Source: Rhytidiadelphus loreus (lineage: Eukaryota > Streptophyta > Bryopsida > Hypnales > Hylocomiaceae). From it: a DNA stretch of 64,000 bases. Every line of letters starts with the position of its first letter. Position 1 is the first letter of the stretch. Under the pieces are notes generated by a model that made no database searches, was not told where the DNA came from, and worked only from the letters and a program-made list of their open reading frames with translations. The stretch spans positions 10,669,001-10,733,000 of the forward strand of contig OX344765.1 of NCBI GenBank assembly GCA_947034895.1, in the 5' to 3' direction. Both the position numbers and the translations under genes were made by a program. Shown in pieces: positions 1 through 11,400 of the stretch.

Positions 1-1069
1 AAGATATTTAGTTGTTTTTTGTTTTTATCTATTTGGCTTATTAGGCCTAATAAAACAAAACACTAAACAACAATTTTGCCAACTAGTACAAATAAAATCC
101 TAATTAATAACTACCAAACAACTAAGTGAATAGTAAATGGAATAAAAACAATAGAAAAATAATAAATGAATAGGGAAAGGAATGAGGATATCCCTCCAAA
201 TTTTAAATGAATCTTAAGATTCTTACTATTTAGGTTTTTAATGCCTTCTTCTTCTTGTTGTCTAATTGCTTTTAATTCATTCCAATTGTTGTTAGTGTTC
301 TTGGTTTGAGAGGTGGTTATGGAGAGTGGAGAGCTTATAAGGTTGTGTTTTTCCACGTCTTAGTTTCAAATTCCAAAAGAATATGGTGGTGTGGTGAGCA
401 ACGGCCTAACCTTTTGTTGTATGGGTGTGAACCCAACTTAGTTTTGAGACTTGTATGTTGAAACCAACTCCCTGGACCTTGGCTGAATCCAACCTCTGGA
501 CTTCCCTTGATTCAGTCCTTGCCCTAGCAATCCAACTGCAACCCCCAATATGCTAGACCTCCACCCTTGCAATTGATTGGATCTGGACTGCGACTGATAG
601 AGGTCTGGATTGAAGCCCAGGTTGCGACTGACTAAGGCCTGGACTACAACCCTCGGTTTTCCTAGCAGGCTGTGAACTTGGTTTTTAAATGAAACTAAAC
701 CACTCCTAATAAAGGTGATGGTTTAAATCAATTTTTGGGGTGGTGTTACCAGAAATAAAAAATGAAATTCTAACTAAAAGATAATTTCTAAATGATAACT
801 AACATTCTAAAAAAAAACTCCTACTCTAATTTCTAAAGAACTAAAAGAAACTAATCTAAATTTTTGGGATTTGGGGGAATAAGTTCCAACTAAGCAAAAC
901 AACACAAAAACATCATCAAAGGTTTTGAGCTATTTAACTCTAATCCTCAAAACACTACCACATGCGCCGACAATTTTCAAAAATGGAAGAGAGAGACTTT
1001 CTTCAAAAGGGCTCAAACACTTAAAATACTTAAAATTTCTTTAGAAAAGTATCAAATTTTAATTATTCC
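1..1069. other. AT-rich intergenic DNA, no gene seen
   Basis: I see no supportable gene here. Around 430-660 the sequence is locally repetitive, with recurring short phrases built on CTGGAC and GCGACTGA. It looks like degenerate repeat DNA rather than coding sequence. Confidence 0.5.
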
Positions 1070-1550
1070 AAGGTCAAAGCTTTGCCGTATGGGGGCAACC
1101 CTAGGCGATAGCGGGAATATTTAAAATTAAAAGTACCCGTTTCAAGGTTTCAAGGTCAAAGCTCCGCCGTGCGAGAACAACCCCAGGAAAAATTAGAAAA
1201 ATTAAAGTTTTCAAGTACCCGTTTTCATATTTCAAGGTCAAAACTCCGTCATGCGGGAGCAACCCCAGGAAAAATCAAACAAATTAAAGTTTTCAAGTAC
1301 CTGTTTTCAAGTACCTGTTTCCAGGTTTCAAAAGTCAAAGCTCCGTCGTGCGGAAGCAACTCTAGGAACAAACGGTATCCACGGACTCAAAAATAGTATT
1401 TTGAAAGCTTAACTTTTAAAGGAGGTACACATGAGAGTGTTTAACCAAACATTGAAAACTAACTTCCAAAATTTCAATCAAAGTTTTAAGTTTAATCACT
1501 AAAGGAGGTACACATGGAAGTGTTTAACCAAACATTAGCAATTAGTCAAC
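1070..1550. repeat. Short tandem array, about 82-98 bp units, followed by an 83-bp doublet
   Basis: Four diverged units start near 1070, 1151, 1232 and 1330. Each opens with a variant of CAAGGTCAAAGCTCCGYCGT, then a GGGAGCAACCCCAGG-like block and AAGTACCYGTTT. Immediately downstream, a block containing GGAGGTACACATG and GTGTTTAACCAAACATT occurs at 1421 and again at 1504, 83 bp apart. The open frames across the array are by-products of the repeat, with no recognisable protein. Confidence 0.7.
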
Positions 1551-1871
1551 CAAACATCCGTAATACAATGAATTTTGGCACATGGTGATACAAAAACCCT
1601 TTGGCAAAGACTAGCTTCGCCACTTGTGGGTGCTTATTTACCCACCCTTGGTAATTGACAAACACAACCAGGTTCTAGTTCTATGGTAAGTTTCTATTCT
1701 AATGGGTATTTAAGCGTCAATTCATTGTGCCTTTCAAGTAATGGATCTTTTGTTAATTTCCTAAACATGACTCTCTAATTGTGGTTCTGGATGACTTCTA
1801 AGTGGGCTATCAAGCTATGGTATGGTTCTGTATTTCCTACCTCTAAACTCTATTCTATCATTCTAGAGTGG

Positions 1872-3983
1872 AAGTTACAGCGATGGCACTTGAACATATT
1901 GAAGCTTAGCTGCTTACTACTTCAAACCAAAACCAGACCAAAAATATAGAATTATCAAATAAACTTGACAATAACCACCTAGACCGATGCACTTCAAAAT
2001 TGTTCCTACTACTGTGCTACACTAGCTTCACTAAAACATTACCTGCTTGAGTATTACACTACATACCCTAATGAAGCATTATGAGGGGATCACGTAGGAC
2101 TAGGCCAACTAGAAAACTAAGTAAATAGTAGTAGCAATATTGACATAGGTTGCTTCAACTCACTACTCTAAGAAACTCCCAGTTGCAGACATCAACTCGA
2201 GAAAAGTTTAGGACATGATCCACTATCATTTCTTATCTTTTAAAACATCCACTATCTTGCTCATTTATTGAAGTCATCTTTTTTAAGGGCCATTTCTATA
2301 ATTTCTCAAAAAATCCACAATTGGAAAAATAATTATTTGTTTTTCCGAATCTAACCAATGACAGCTTAAAAATAATTCTAAAAAACAATTTAAATGAAGA
2401 AATTATTGTAGGATAACTCAAGAATGCAAGAAGTATAAAATCAACGGCATGAGTACCTGTAACTCCCAACGCTTCTCAGCAGCGCGCATCTCCTTCATCT
2501 GTTCTGCGAGATCTTGCTCACACCTAATTCGACCCTATCGCCAATAATATGTCTACATTACTTCCCACTCTTTCACATGATTCCCAGAACTTATCATATC
2601 CCAGAACGATCGCAGAAATCGGAGAGTGATTTGACAGGTCCTGGAGTAATGTACCGCGGAAGAAGAGGACGACCGCTGAAACGCAAGGTGGCGCACGGAA
2701 GCGGCACGCAGGCTCTCATGTGAGGCAGAAACACATGATAATTGTGAAACCTGACATTTTTGAGCTGTGCTCTTGGAAGACCTTTCGTCAACTGACTGAA
2801 GAGGCCCTGCGGTTATTGCTGCCGTGGCTTTCAAAGAAAGTCCTGCCATTGCCATGACCTTGAAAGGAATCTCAGTTCGTTTTCCTTGTACTTCTTAAAT
2901 TCCTACGATCGACCCGACGTATAACCATCAACAATGAGCTTATTTCAATCATCATCCACCACTGCATTAAGAAAAGAGCCCAACCATAACTTCCGGAGCA
3001 TATTTCGAATAAGAGACGCTGATTATCGCAAGCCTTTGACAAGAAAACAGAATGTGCACGACCTGCAAATTCAAGGACACTGAACATCACGTGAAGTTCA
3101 AGGGCTTCAAGGCCAGATATATCTAGACGAACTGAGTTTGGATATTCCTCTGCTCAACGAGCCTCCTATCAGCAATAAAAAGTTGACCTCAAACATGCAT
3201 TGCGTAACTCTTTCAACATTCAGGCTCCAAGCACAATCCCAGTCCCGAGAGGAATGTATACGCAAAGATTCCTCAGCAACTGTAAGGAAAAACGTAAGTC
3301 TTCCAAGTGAGTATACAATGACGACTTAGGTCTAACCTAAACATAACATCTGAAAACCTAATTCACATACGAGATTAACCTCACGAGTCACGACAGCAAG
3401 GAGCCCTTCCTTAACAAAGACGTCTCTAACATAGCAATAAGGTTGTAAAGATAGAGTAAATCACAATGGGTTAAGACATTAGATGTGTTTTCTATGTCGT
3501 GGAGGGCTCTGAGTTCCCTGCCTTCGGGAACAGTCGAAATTGGGTTCGTGCAGCGAGCTGACGTGGTCGAGAGGCGACCACGTCGGAAAAAATGATTTTT
3601 TTTTTTTTTTTTTTTAAATTTTTTTTTTATCGGGAATGCATGTTCCCTGAAACTGCGGGAGGCGGGACAGCGTTGGGAACGACCCCGAAACGGCCCTCCC
3701 AACCCCCCAGAAAACATCTAATGGTAGAAATGGTTGTCAACGCCAAAACCAAAATCAAATGACTGAGAAAATCCAATATACTCCAAGATGTCTCTAATCT
3801 TGCAATGACGTTGTCAGGATTGTCAATACAAAAACTAAATCAAATAACAAAACAATATTGATATGATCATAAACCCTGGCGCCAAGGGTTCAGATAGAAA
3901 TGAGAACATCTAGGCCTAATATACCTCGAATTTTGCAATGAAAATGTTGCAAGGTGTTGAATCAGAAAGCTTCGAAATGTAAA
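1872..3983 (-). pseudogene. Truncated duplicate of the STR11-like rhodanese locus
   Basis: This stretch is a near-identical copy of the region around the intact rhodanese gene at 48,743-52,314. Positions 1872-2247 match 48,266-48,637, the gene's 3' flank. Positions about 2253-3983 match about 51,715-53,385, which hold intron 2, exons 2 and 1 and the upstream DNA. The roughly 3.1 kb between those blocks, carrying exons 3-10, is missing here. Two exons remain: 2655-2855 (67 codons, transit peptide starting MAMAGLSLKATAA) and 2457-2534 (26 codons ending KRWELQ), both with usable GT and AG borders. The rhodanese domain is absent, so the copy cannot make the enzyme. It also carries a 247-bp MITE and lacks about 125 bp corresponding to 53,176-53,301. 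A 4-bp deletion near 3148-3160 breaks an upstream open segment that is intact in the other copy. Direction (source versus copy) is inferred from completeness. Confidence 0.88.
3477..3723. mobile_element. CATTAGA-ended MITE, copy 1
   Basis: The duplicate locus contains 247 bp that the intact locus lacks at the matching position (near 52,930). The ends are inverted: CATTAGATGTGTTTTCT on the left, and its imperfect complement, AGAAAACATCTAATG, on the right. The interior shares the block GAGGGCTCTGAGTTCCC and a GACGTGG motif with a second copy at 32,219. A long T tract lies near 3598-3630. I cannot define a clear target duplication (3 bp at most), so the superfamily is left open. Confidence 0.75.
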
Positions 3984-4008
3984 GTGTTGAGCATTTATTT
4001 TGCACGTA

Positions 4009-5960
4009 TTAATGACTTCTCTAAATATGTACACATTTTTTAAAATTATATCAATTACACTAAATATATGACTATATATAGTGGAAATAAAGAGAAGGTT
4101 TGATAATGTGATAGATTATGGTTCTATTCAACTCAAAAAGGGGTTGAATATGAGAATAGGAATTAATTTCCAATGTAGCTTGAAAAAACACCAAATTTTC
4201 AAACAATCTAACAAAACTAGGTGATAAAAATCCATCTTTATATATATTGACTTTCCACTTTTTGAATGTAAATCAAGATGCATCTACAACAAGCTTGATC
4301 AATGTGGATTGTATCTTGCCATGCACTATATTACAATCGGAGCACATCGCCTTAAAAAGTCACCTTACAAAAATGGTGTGACAACTTAAGTATCTACAAC
4401 ATATCTCATGGTAGCATCTTTGAAAAAAACAATAAGGATCTCATTTCTTACAAGTCAAGTCTTTGGATGCTATATGCATTGTATTGTATGTTTTGAATTT
4501 GCCAAACTTAAGGACTCTTAAAATATATGTACCTTAGTTTACAATAGACATTCATTGTTGTAATGGCACTTTCAAAGTAAAAGATTTGAAAGAAACTTGG
4601 GGCCAAATGCAAAGGCCCTTTGAATCTTGAAGCACATGAAATCAAACCACTCTTTTCAACAGAATCTAATTGCATTTTTTAAGCCCTTCATCGACCTCAA
4701 GGTGATGTCGTTAGTGTAAAAAGATACAAGAAGGACAAAAAAAAAGGCACTTGCTATAAATCTTTTTCCTAAATGTTGCTTTAACAAAAACCTTCCTTCT
4801 TTGGTTGCAAACACAATTTGCTTGAAATGAATGTTACGGTATGTGCACCTATTGTTGCCCTTTTAGTCATTGCACATATTTAGATGGTTCGAATTTACAA
4901 TTTTTTGGTGCAATACAACGGTAAATAAGAAAATTTCCATGTATCATTACATGTGTTTTGAGGCCTCTAAGAGACTATGAGTTCCATGTAGTTCCTGGAC
5001 TATGGGGACTTGGCCACAATTGCATTTTGACATGGCTGAGAGATTTCCATGTCAAATAATATTTATTTATTTATTATTTATTTTATTAAAAATGATATCT
5101 TTAAATTATCTTTAAATTTTTATTTTTATTTTTATTTTTATTATTATTATTATTTTTTAATAATTTGTTTGTCCCTACCGTGGTTCACAGCATGGGGAAC
5201 AACCCAAAACAATCTCTTAGAGGCCTCAAAACATATGCAATGTCTTTTATTAACTTGTTTTTAAACAAAAATATACACATTTATTTATAGGTAGTCAAAG
5301 TAAAAACATATAGCTTCCCATTGTTGTCTCTAGGAGGCAACTATTTACTTCTATTAGGATTTTAAGGTATATGACTTGTTTCCAACAATGTTAAGCATTT
5401 TTCCATACATCAATTTAGCAATGGTCTAGGGGAATAATTTTTTCTAGTTAGGGAATAGAAATAATGAAGATTGCATTATTTTTTGCTAGTTTTTCATCAA
5501 GTTTGGATTTAGTTGAAATCAAAAGAAATATAGATTACCATCCAATTTGTTCTTGATATATAAGTGAACCTATTTCCAAGAAGTGCAAAACTAATAATCA
5601 GTCTTAACAACTTCATTAGGTGTCAATGTGTTATTTGTCACACAATAATGAAGTTGCTAAGACTACACCATATTCCCCTCATTCATGAAAATAGGGCATC
5701 CTATTTTGCACAAATGGGCCCTTGGTTGGAAACAAGTTGTATACTTTAATGTTTATTTTTATTCCCTACATAGCTGTAATGACAATTTAAAAGCCTTCCT
5801 CAAGATTGTAGAATAATAAATGAATCTTTTGTGATGTGTAGAAACCACATGATGGTCTTCAATGAAGTTATAAAATGGTGACTATTCAATCCAATTCCAA
5901 CCCTTTCAACTCCAATTTCACATTGAAGTTGTCAAAATGCAACCTTTTACATTTTACTAC
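4009..5960. repeat. Large interspersed repeat, copy 1 of 2
   Basis: This segment is collinear with 61,470-63,020. Shared blocks include AATGACTTCTCTAAA at the start, GAAATAAAGAGAAG, TTGCCATGCACTAT, ATGCTATATGCATTGTAT, and TCTTTTG with GTTATAAAATG at the end. The copies differ by scattered substitutions, small indels and a 276-bp MITE present only here. No open reading frame is conserved between them. A further fragment resembling 5760-5840 occurs near 47,935-48,030. The class of repeat is unknown. Confidence 0.75.
4956..5231. mobile_element. MITE with 19-bp perfect terminal inverted repeats
   Basis: TTTTGAGGCCTCTAAGAGA at 4956-4974 is exactly inverted at the right end (TCTCTTAGAGGCCTCAAAA, ending at 5231). 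The corresponding place in the second copy of the host repeat (near 62,395) lacks the element, which confirms an insertion. Flanks read CATGTG on the left and CATATG on the right, a possible 6-8 bp target duplication with one change. The interior is low complexity and non-coding. Confidence 0.8.
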
Positions 5961-7125
5961 ATTAGGATGCATGAAGGCAAAGTTGGCACAAGAAATAGGA
6001 AATGCAATTCAGCTAGGGGAGATTTTAGGTTTGTATACCTTACATTGGATTTCAAAAGTGTACAGAGGAGGCATTAAAATTGAGTTTCCATTAAAAGCAC
6101 TCTATGTTCACTATAAATATGGGGTGTATGAATGTCATGTACCCATTGTGGATGCCCTCAAGCATATGGATTCCCTAACTTAAATGACTCAATGTTTTCT
6201 CTTCATATGTCCAAACTAATCAATACATGCACTTGAATTGCCTTGCTATGTGGTAAAGATCTTACTCTTCTAAGACTTCAAGAATCTAATGTTGTTCTCA
6301 TGGAGGTCACTATAGGGTGCATTTTATTCATTTATTAAAGGAAAAATTTATAAATGATTTGGATCTACTTTAGTTTGGATTTAATTCTAGAAACATCATT
6401 ATATGTAAAATAGGGTATTGGAAAATCTCTTGATTTAAAAAAAAATAGATATAAATTAGTGTGAATAAAACTTGAAGAGAGAAAAAATTAATTTTAGGAT
6501 GAGTATAATCCTTGGTCCTTCTAATAGAAGAATTAAAAAGAATACGTTTTTAACCATTTAATGCTTTGATTGTTGATATATTTTTTATTAAAAGATTATT
6601 CTTTAATTGCCTTCAAGTAATGTGAAACATTGTAAGAATTTGGCAACTTGTTAAATCAAACTAGACATGAAGTCATTTATGCCCAGTCACAAAAAGGGCC
6701 CATTTGTTGTACAAAACTAGCCAATGGGGAATTTGAATAAACCAAGCCTTGAAAATACAAGAATGATGGCTAATAAAAATTAATTGATCAAAACTATCCT
6801 ACACAAAGGTCAAATTTGATAGAAATTGAATCATTTTTGAAAAAAAGTGACACGTGTCATCTTGTGAATGGCTTGAGGTGACGTGGACCCCTGAGAATTT
6901 GAAGTGGAAACTCAATTTCAACACTCAGCTGCTGAATCAGACCTTCACGTACAATAATTGAAAACCATCTCTACCTCACTATCCACTGTAAAGACAACAC
7001 TACATTTCATTGAGCGACAAAAATGTCTCTACCTAATCAGTACTCTCCTGGTGATAGTTTTCAATGGTTAAGGTTAAACAATTGTGGTCAGATGACTCAC
7101 TGCGAACACCTAGGAAATACCCCCA
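5961..7125. other. AT-rich intergenic DNA, nothing recognised
   Basis: There is one open frame of 102 codons at 5875-6183 (plus strand). It straddles the end of the large repeat, has no recognisable domain, and its start lies in repeat sequence not conserved as coding in the other copy. I do not call it a gene. Confidence 0.5.
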
Positions 7126-7128
7126 TTA

Positions 7129-7554
7129 GAGCATCTCCAACGGTGCATGCCAAACAACCTCTTCAAAAAATTTGGCGTGGCTAGGGAGATATATGTGACC
7201 CACCAGTTGCAACCTGTGTCGAAATTCAACGCAGGCCACTTCAAAAATTCATGTTGACTCTTTAACTTGCAGTGTCTCACATGGTTGACATACTACACGC
7301 TACTGACAAGAGAATTACAATTTTGCCTCGAATTTCTCATTTTCAAGAATTGTGACCAATTGCAACTCTCTAAATGTGCTGAATTCTAATTGTTAATTAA
7401 CTCTGCACCTCGTAATCCGAGATTTGTTGACATTTAGTTGAACTTGGAGAGTTACTGGTGGGGCGCCGATAACCTGCAGGGCCCTTCCTCCCATCTGACA
7501 CACGCCATTGAGCGTCTAGTGCATCCAATTTAAAGAGCACCGCTAGAGATGCTC
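7129..7554. mobile_element. PIF/Harbinger-like MITE with TTA target duplication
   Basis: The left end GAGCATCTCCAACGGTGC and the right end (reverse complement GAGCATCTCTAGCGGTGC) match at 16 of 18 positions. Both ends are flanked by TTA in the same orientation (7126-7128 and 7555-7557). A 3-bp TWA duplication with GAGCATCTCC-type ends fits plant PIF/Harbinger-type MITEs. The 426-bp element is too small to code for a transposase and has no supportable ORF. Confidence 0.78.
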
Positions 7555-7557
7555 TTA

Positions 7558-8455
7558 TGGGTTTTTTCAATTTGTAAGATTTTGGCTTCAATGCAAGTCT
7601 TAAATGACAATAATGGAGTGATTACTGATTGCACTAGGAACTTTCAATTTTTCAGTGTATATTCTTTTTAAGAATTGACTTTTAAGACCCTCCATGTTAG
7701 AAAATACTATGACTGCTTTACGTGAACAACATGAGCATGATGGATTCAGATTTTGTTTGTTCTAAGGTAGTCTATAGACTCTTTTGGGTCATGATGCATT
7801 GAACACTTCAAAAATTCATAGTAAATTCATACTTTGCCAAAAAGAACATAATTTCAATTGTTCTCACTTTTTCTCACACTTGTACTACTGTGGAAAAAAA
7901 AATTGAAAAATTTCAGCAACCACATGTGGTCAAACTCCTAGTAATTCTGACCAGAATGGGTTGTTTTAATGTTTTACCTGATATACTCCATCTCTGAACT
8001 CTGAAAACTGAAGCTTACTGGTAGCCTGATTATATTGTCATACCAGATACAAAAGACATGGCTAAATGCCTTTGTTCAGCTGCTTCAGCATGATCGAGCA
8101 ACTGCAAGCAATGGTGCTGGCTCAGCTTGCTAATCGAGAAGTCTCATGTAAGCTAGGTAAGCTTAGCATACTGCCCATTACCAAGCTAATTAATTCGCTC
8201 TTGGGGTTACCTTGAATTGGGAGCTTCAGGCTCAAGGACAGCAGCTTGGAAATCTTCAATTCAGTGTGATTGCTTACAAGTGTAATGAAGTTCCACAGTA
8301 TGAGAATCAATTTGCTGCTCAACCCTTTGAGCCGCAAGAGCAAGATATATAGTTTGAGCTGGAGTTGTGTTACTGTTTTATGTAGGTCTAAATCATACAG
8401 TAGTCTATTCCTATTTATTATAGAACTCGACAACTGTGATTGGAGTTCTGGACAA
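7558..8455. other. 3' flank of the CER-like gene
   Basis: This is the intergenic or 3'-UTR side of the wax gene, which is transcribed leftwards. The open frames at 8122-8475 (minus) and 8270-8632 (plus) are not credible genes. The first overlaps the stop of the wax gene in another frame and the second is its antisense. A polyadenylation site cannot be assigned. Confidence 0.5.
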
Positions 8456-11400
8456 TTACACAAATTCAAAGCCATGTTTCAATGCAGCTTCCCAGACTCT
8501 GTCAATGCACTCGATATTGATGCGACCAACTTCATGGTGTTTCCATTCCTCCAGGTGATGAACCAGGCCGGCAGCGTGACAAGCGTGTACCACCCCCCGC
8601 GGCAAAGAGACCTGCAAACGTACAGAAAATGAGAAGATTCAACAAACAGGGGCTTCTTGCTACTTGTAAATTGACACCTCTCCCAATTGACACCTCTCCC
8701 AAAAGAATTGTGCAAACCCCTAAACCCTAAACCCTGAAACCCCTAAAAAAACACCCTTGAGATTAGAAATTAGTGATTAATTGAGACTTTGTTGTCATTG
8801 AGGTTATATTCGGGATGGTAATGCAGGCTTTACCTCACACGACCGTAGTCCTTTGATGCTGTTGGGGACTTGCATGGCAGGGTATGTCCCGTAGGTACAA
8901 TCTTTCCGAGACTTGGGTAAGGGCTTATGAAGATCGAACTGATGAAAATGGGCCCCTGTAGGAGCCCACTGCTGGTCCTTGGCTTCAATGCTCTCCTCGA
9001 GTATCCATACCTACATCATTCGTTGCAACTCAGAAATTTTCGATCCAACAAAGAAAGAGAAAAAGAAACGTCCAAATGCACGTGATGCGAGACATGATGC
9101 ACATGAGCATTGTAGAGAGCTAGGAGTGTGACGTCAGAGAAGATGATATCAAGGAGGTTTGGATGTCCTTACTGGGCAGTGTTTTCCTGCTTGAAACTTT
9201 GTCACGTTCACAAGAAATCGTTGGCTGTCCTGTGGCAGTTCAGATTGAATGCTCTCAAAAGATTGTTGAGACCGCCTTAGCATCTGCACTTCAATACACA
9301 GAAAAACTTATGCAATAGATTATCACAGTCACGGTTGAGGCTCACCACATCTTGAACTTGGAAAGCCAAAATTTATGGTTAGAAAGTCACAATAAGCCAA
9401 ATCGTTTCTTACGCATTTTGTATGGTTAAAACTTAGAAAGTTAAGGTTCCTGTTGTCTTTACATGAAAAATGAATTGAATTGGTATAAATTAGACATGTA
9501 ATACTTGTAAAAAGCGTAGGTTGTTCAAGATCAGTGCCACTCAAAATGCTCACTTCGATTTGCCTTCTAAGATCAAGAGGCAAGTACTTAAATGACAGTT
9601 TTACATAGTTATACAGAAAGTTTGCAGGACATGCTTACTGGAATGCATAGGCAAACCCGAGGGCAAACCATAAATTAAATAGTTTTTGATAATGCTAACT
9701 AGTGATGAATCAGAGCTAGTGCCCATGAGATGCTATTAATGTGCGTATATTTGTTCAAATGGTATGTTCAAAGTTATGTACTCAGAGCTCTAAAAACTAA
9801 GACTAGTGTAGATTTGAGCTGAGGTTCCAGATCGACAGGCATCATTCTTAAAACAGTCCGAATTTTCTTGGAAGTTCGGTCGCGTAACAATCACTCAAAT
9901 GAAATCAGTTGCATACCAAGACGCGCACTCCTTGTTTGGCAAGGTACAGGGCGATGCCGCGGCTGATCTCCGAGGACCCCACAAGAAAGACTTCCTGCAC
10001 ATGTTTCGGCAATCTCTTGATGACCACAGCCGCTGTCAACGTATATCCGGACACCACTCGGATGCGCAGCCGTGGATTCCTTCGCACTTGAAGAGCACCA
10101 CCTCCGTTTAGGCTCGCTTCCTGCAATCCTACGGTTAGCTCATAACTCCGAACGAATAAAATTCTACAATCAAGTACAGAATAAACATATCTTTTCTTTT
10201 CTTGAGACCTCTTCCCACACCTCATAATATTCTTCAATTGTTCTATGAATGCACACATCATACTATTCATCTGACAATGTGGAAGAAACAGAATGTGATT
10301 TGGGTTCAATCAATCAATAAATATGGCAGAAAGTGTTGTGCAAAAGGGTGCTACTTTTGCTTCTTTTTTTCTTTTTGAGATTTCGGGTTGAGACAGGGGA
10401 TTTCTCCCATACAAACCTTGTTGAGCAATCCGAGACTGATGACCTTGCACCCTTCGGCGTCCGCCGAGACAATCGCATTCTCTATGAGCGCATTGATTCG
10501 ATTCTTCTCCATTGACAGGGAATACTGTGCACATGAATGGACAATTTCGTTAAATATGGCGAAATTCCGCAACTTTGGCAGTTTTTGGAGTTCAGATCGG
10601 GCGGTTTCAAATGTACAACTGTCTTAGATTTCTTAAATTTATACCATTCCTGAATGTCTGAAATCTACATGTGTCATAGATGTCACTTTCATAGTTCAAA
10701 CCCTGCGGTAATAAATCTATATAAGTCCAATATTTATGAAATCTATACCTATCCTAGATGTCACTTTTACGGTTCAGAGTTCTGAAAATGGCACAGGGAA
10801 TACCGTCAGTTCTGAAAATTCCCCATGGTAAAACTTGGGAGAAATCCAAGAATATGCACAGAATTGAAAAAAAAAAACTTTCGGCATTAAAGGGTTAAAT
10901 TATATTGTACCTGGAAACGGTACCGAGGAATGACCCAAGTCTCCCCTTTTACGCTGGGAATCTGATATTTGTCAACCGCAAAAGGCTGGCCACACAACCA
11001 AAGCAGCAGCATCACGAGAACAGCAACTGGGTAAAGAGGCCACAGCAGCCAATGTGGTGTATACGGCATCGCTGCGAACGACTGAATGCCCAGTGTCACA
11101 TGAAATATGTGCAGCAAATCCGTTCCGTGCATCAGATAAACAAAATCTGTGTTCTGCTTCACACCTGCAAACGAATAGAACCAGTTTTGATGCGTAACAA
11201 ATCTTAACTCGTTTCGTAACAAATCTTAGTTTGTTTTCAGCTCCAAAATCCTAACTTGTTTCATAACAAATCTGAGTTTGTTTTCAATGAAAGCACACCC
11301 TAACTTTACATTGAATGATGAAACCAACAGTACGATCCTTTCTACCTTTCTCTCACATACATAAATATGTATGTAGGGTCTGTGCAAGAGCCTTTCAGTT

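Noticed and set aside
2553..2855. A small intact plastid-targeted gene in the STR11 duplicate
   Set aside because: The 100-codon frame runs past the conserved exon 1 donor into intron 1. The same read-through exists in the intact gene, where exon 1 is spliced.
9905..10309. 134-codon minus-strand frame as a separate gene
   Set aside because: It is exon 8 of the CER-like gene extended into introns 7 and 8.
10305..10534. Plus-strand frames antisense to CER exons
   Set aside because: They are shadows of the real minus-strand exons and show no independent features.
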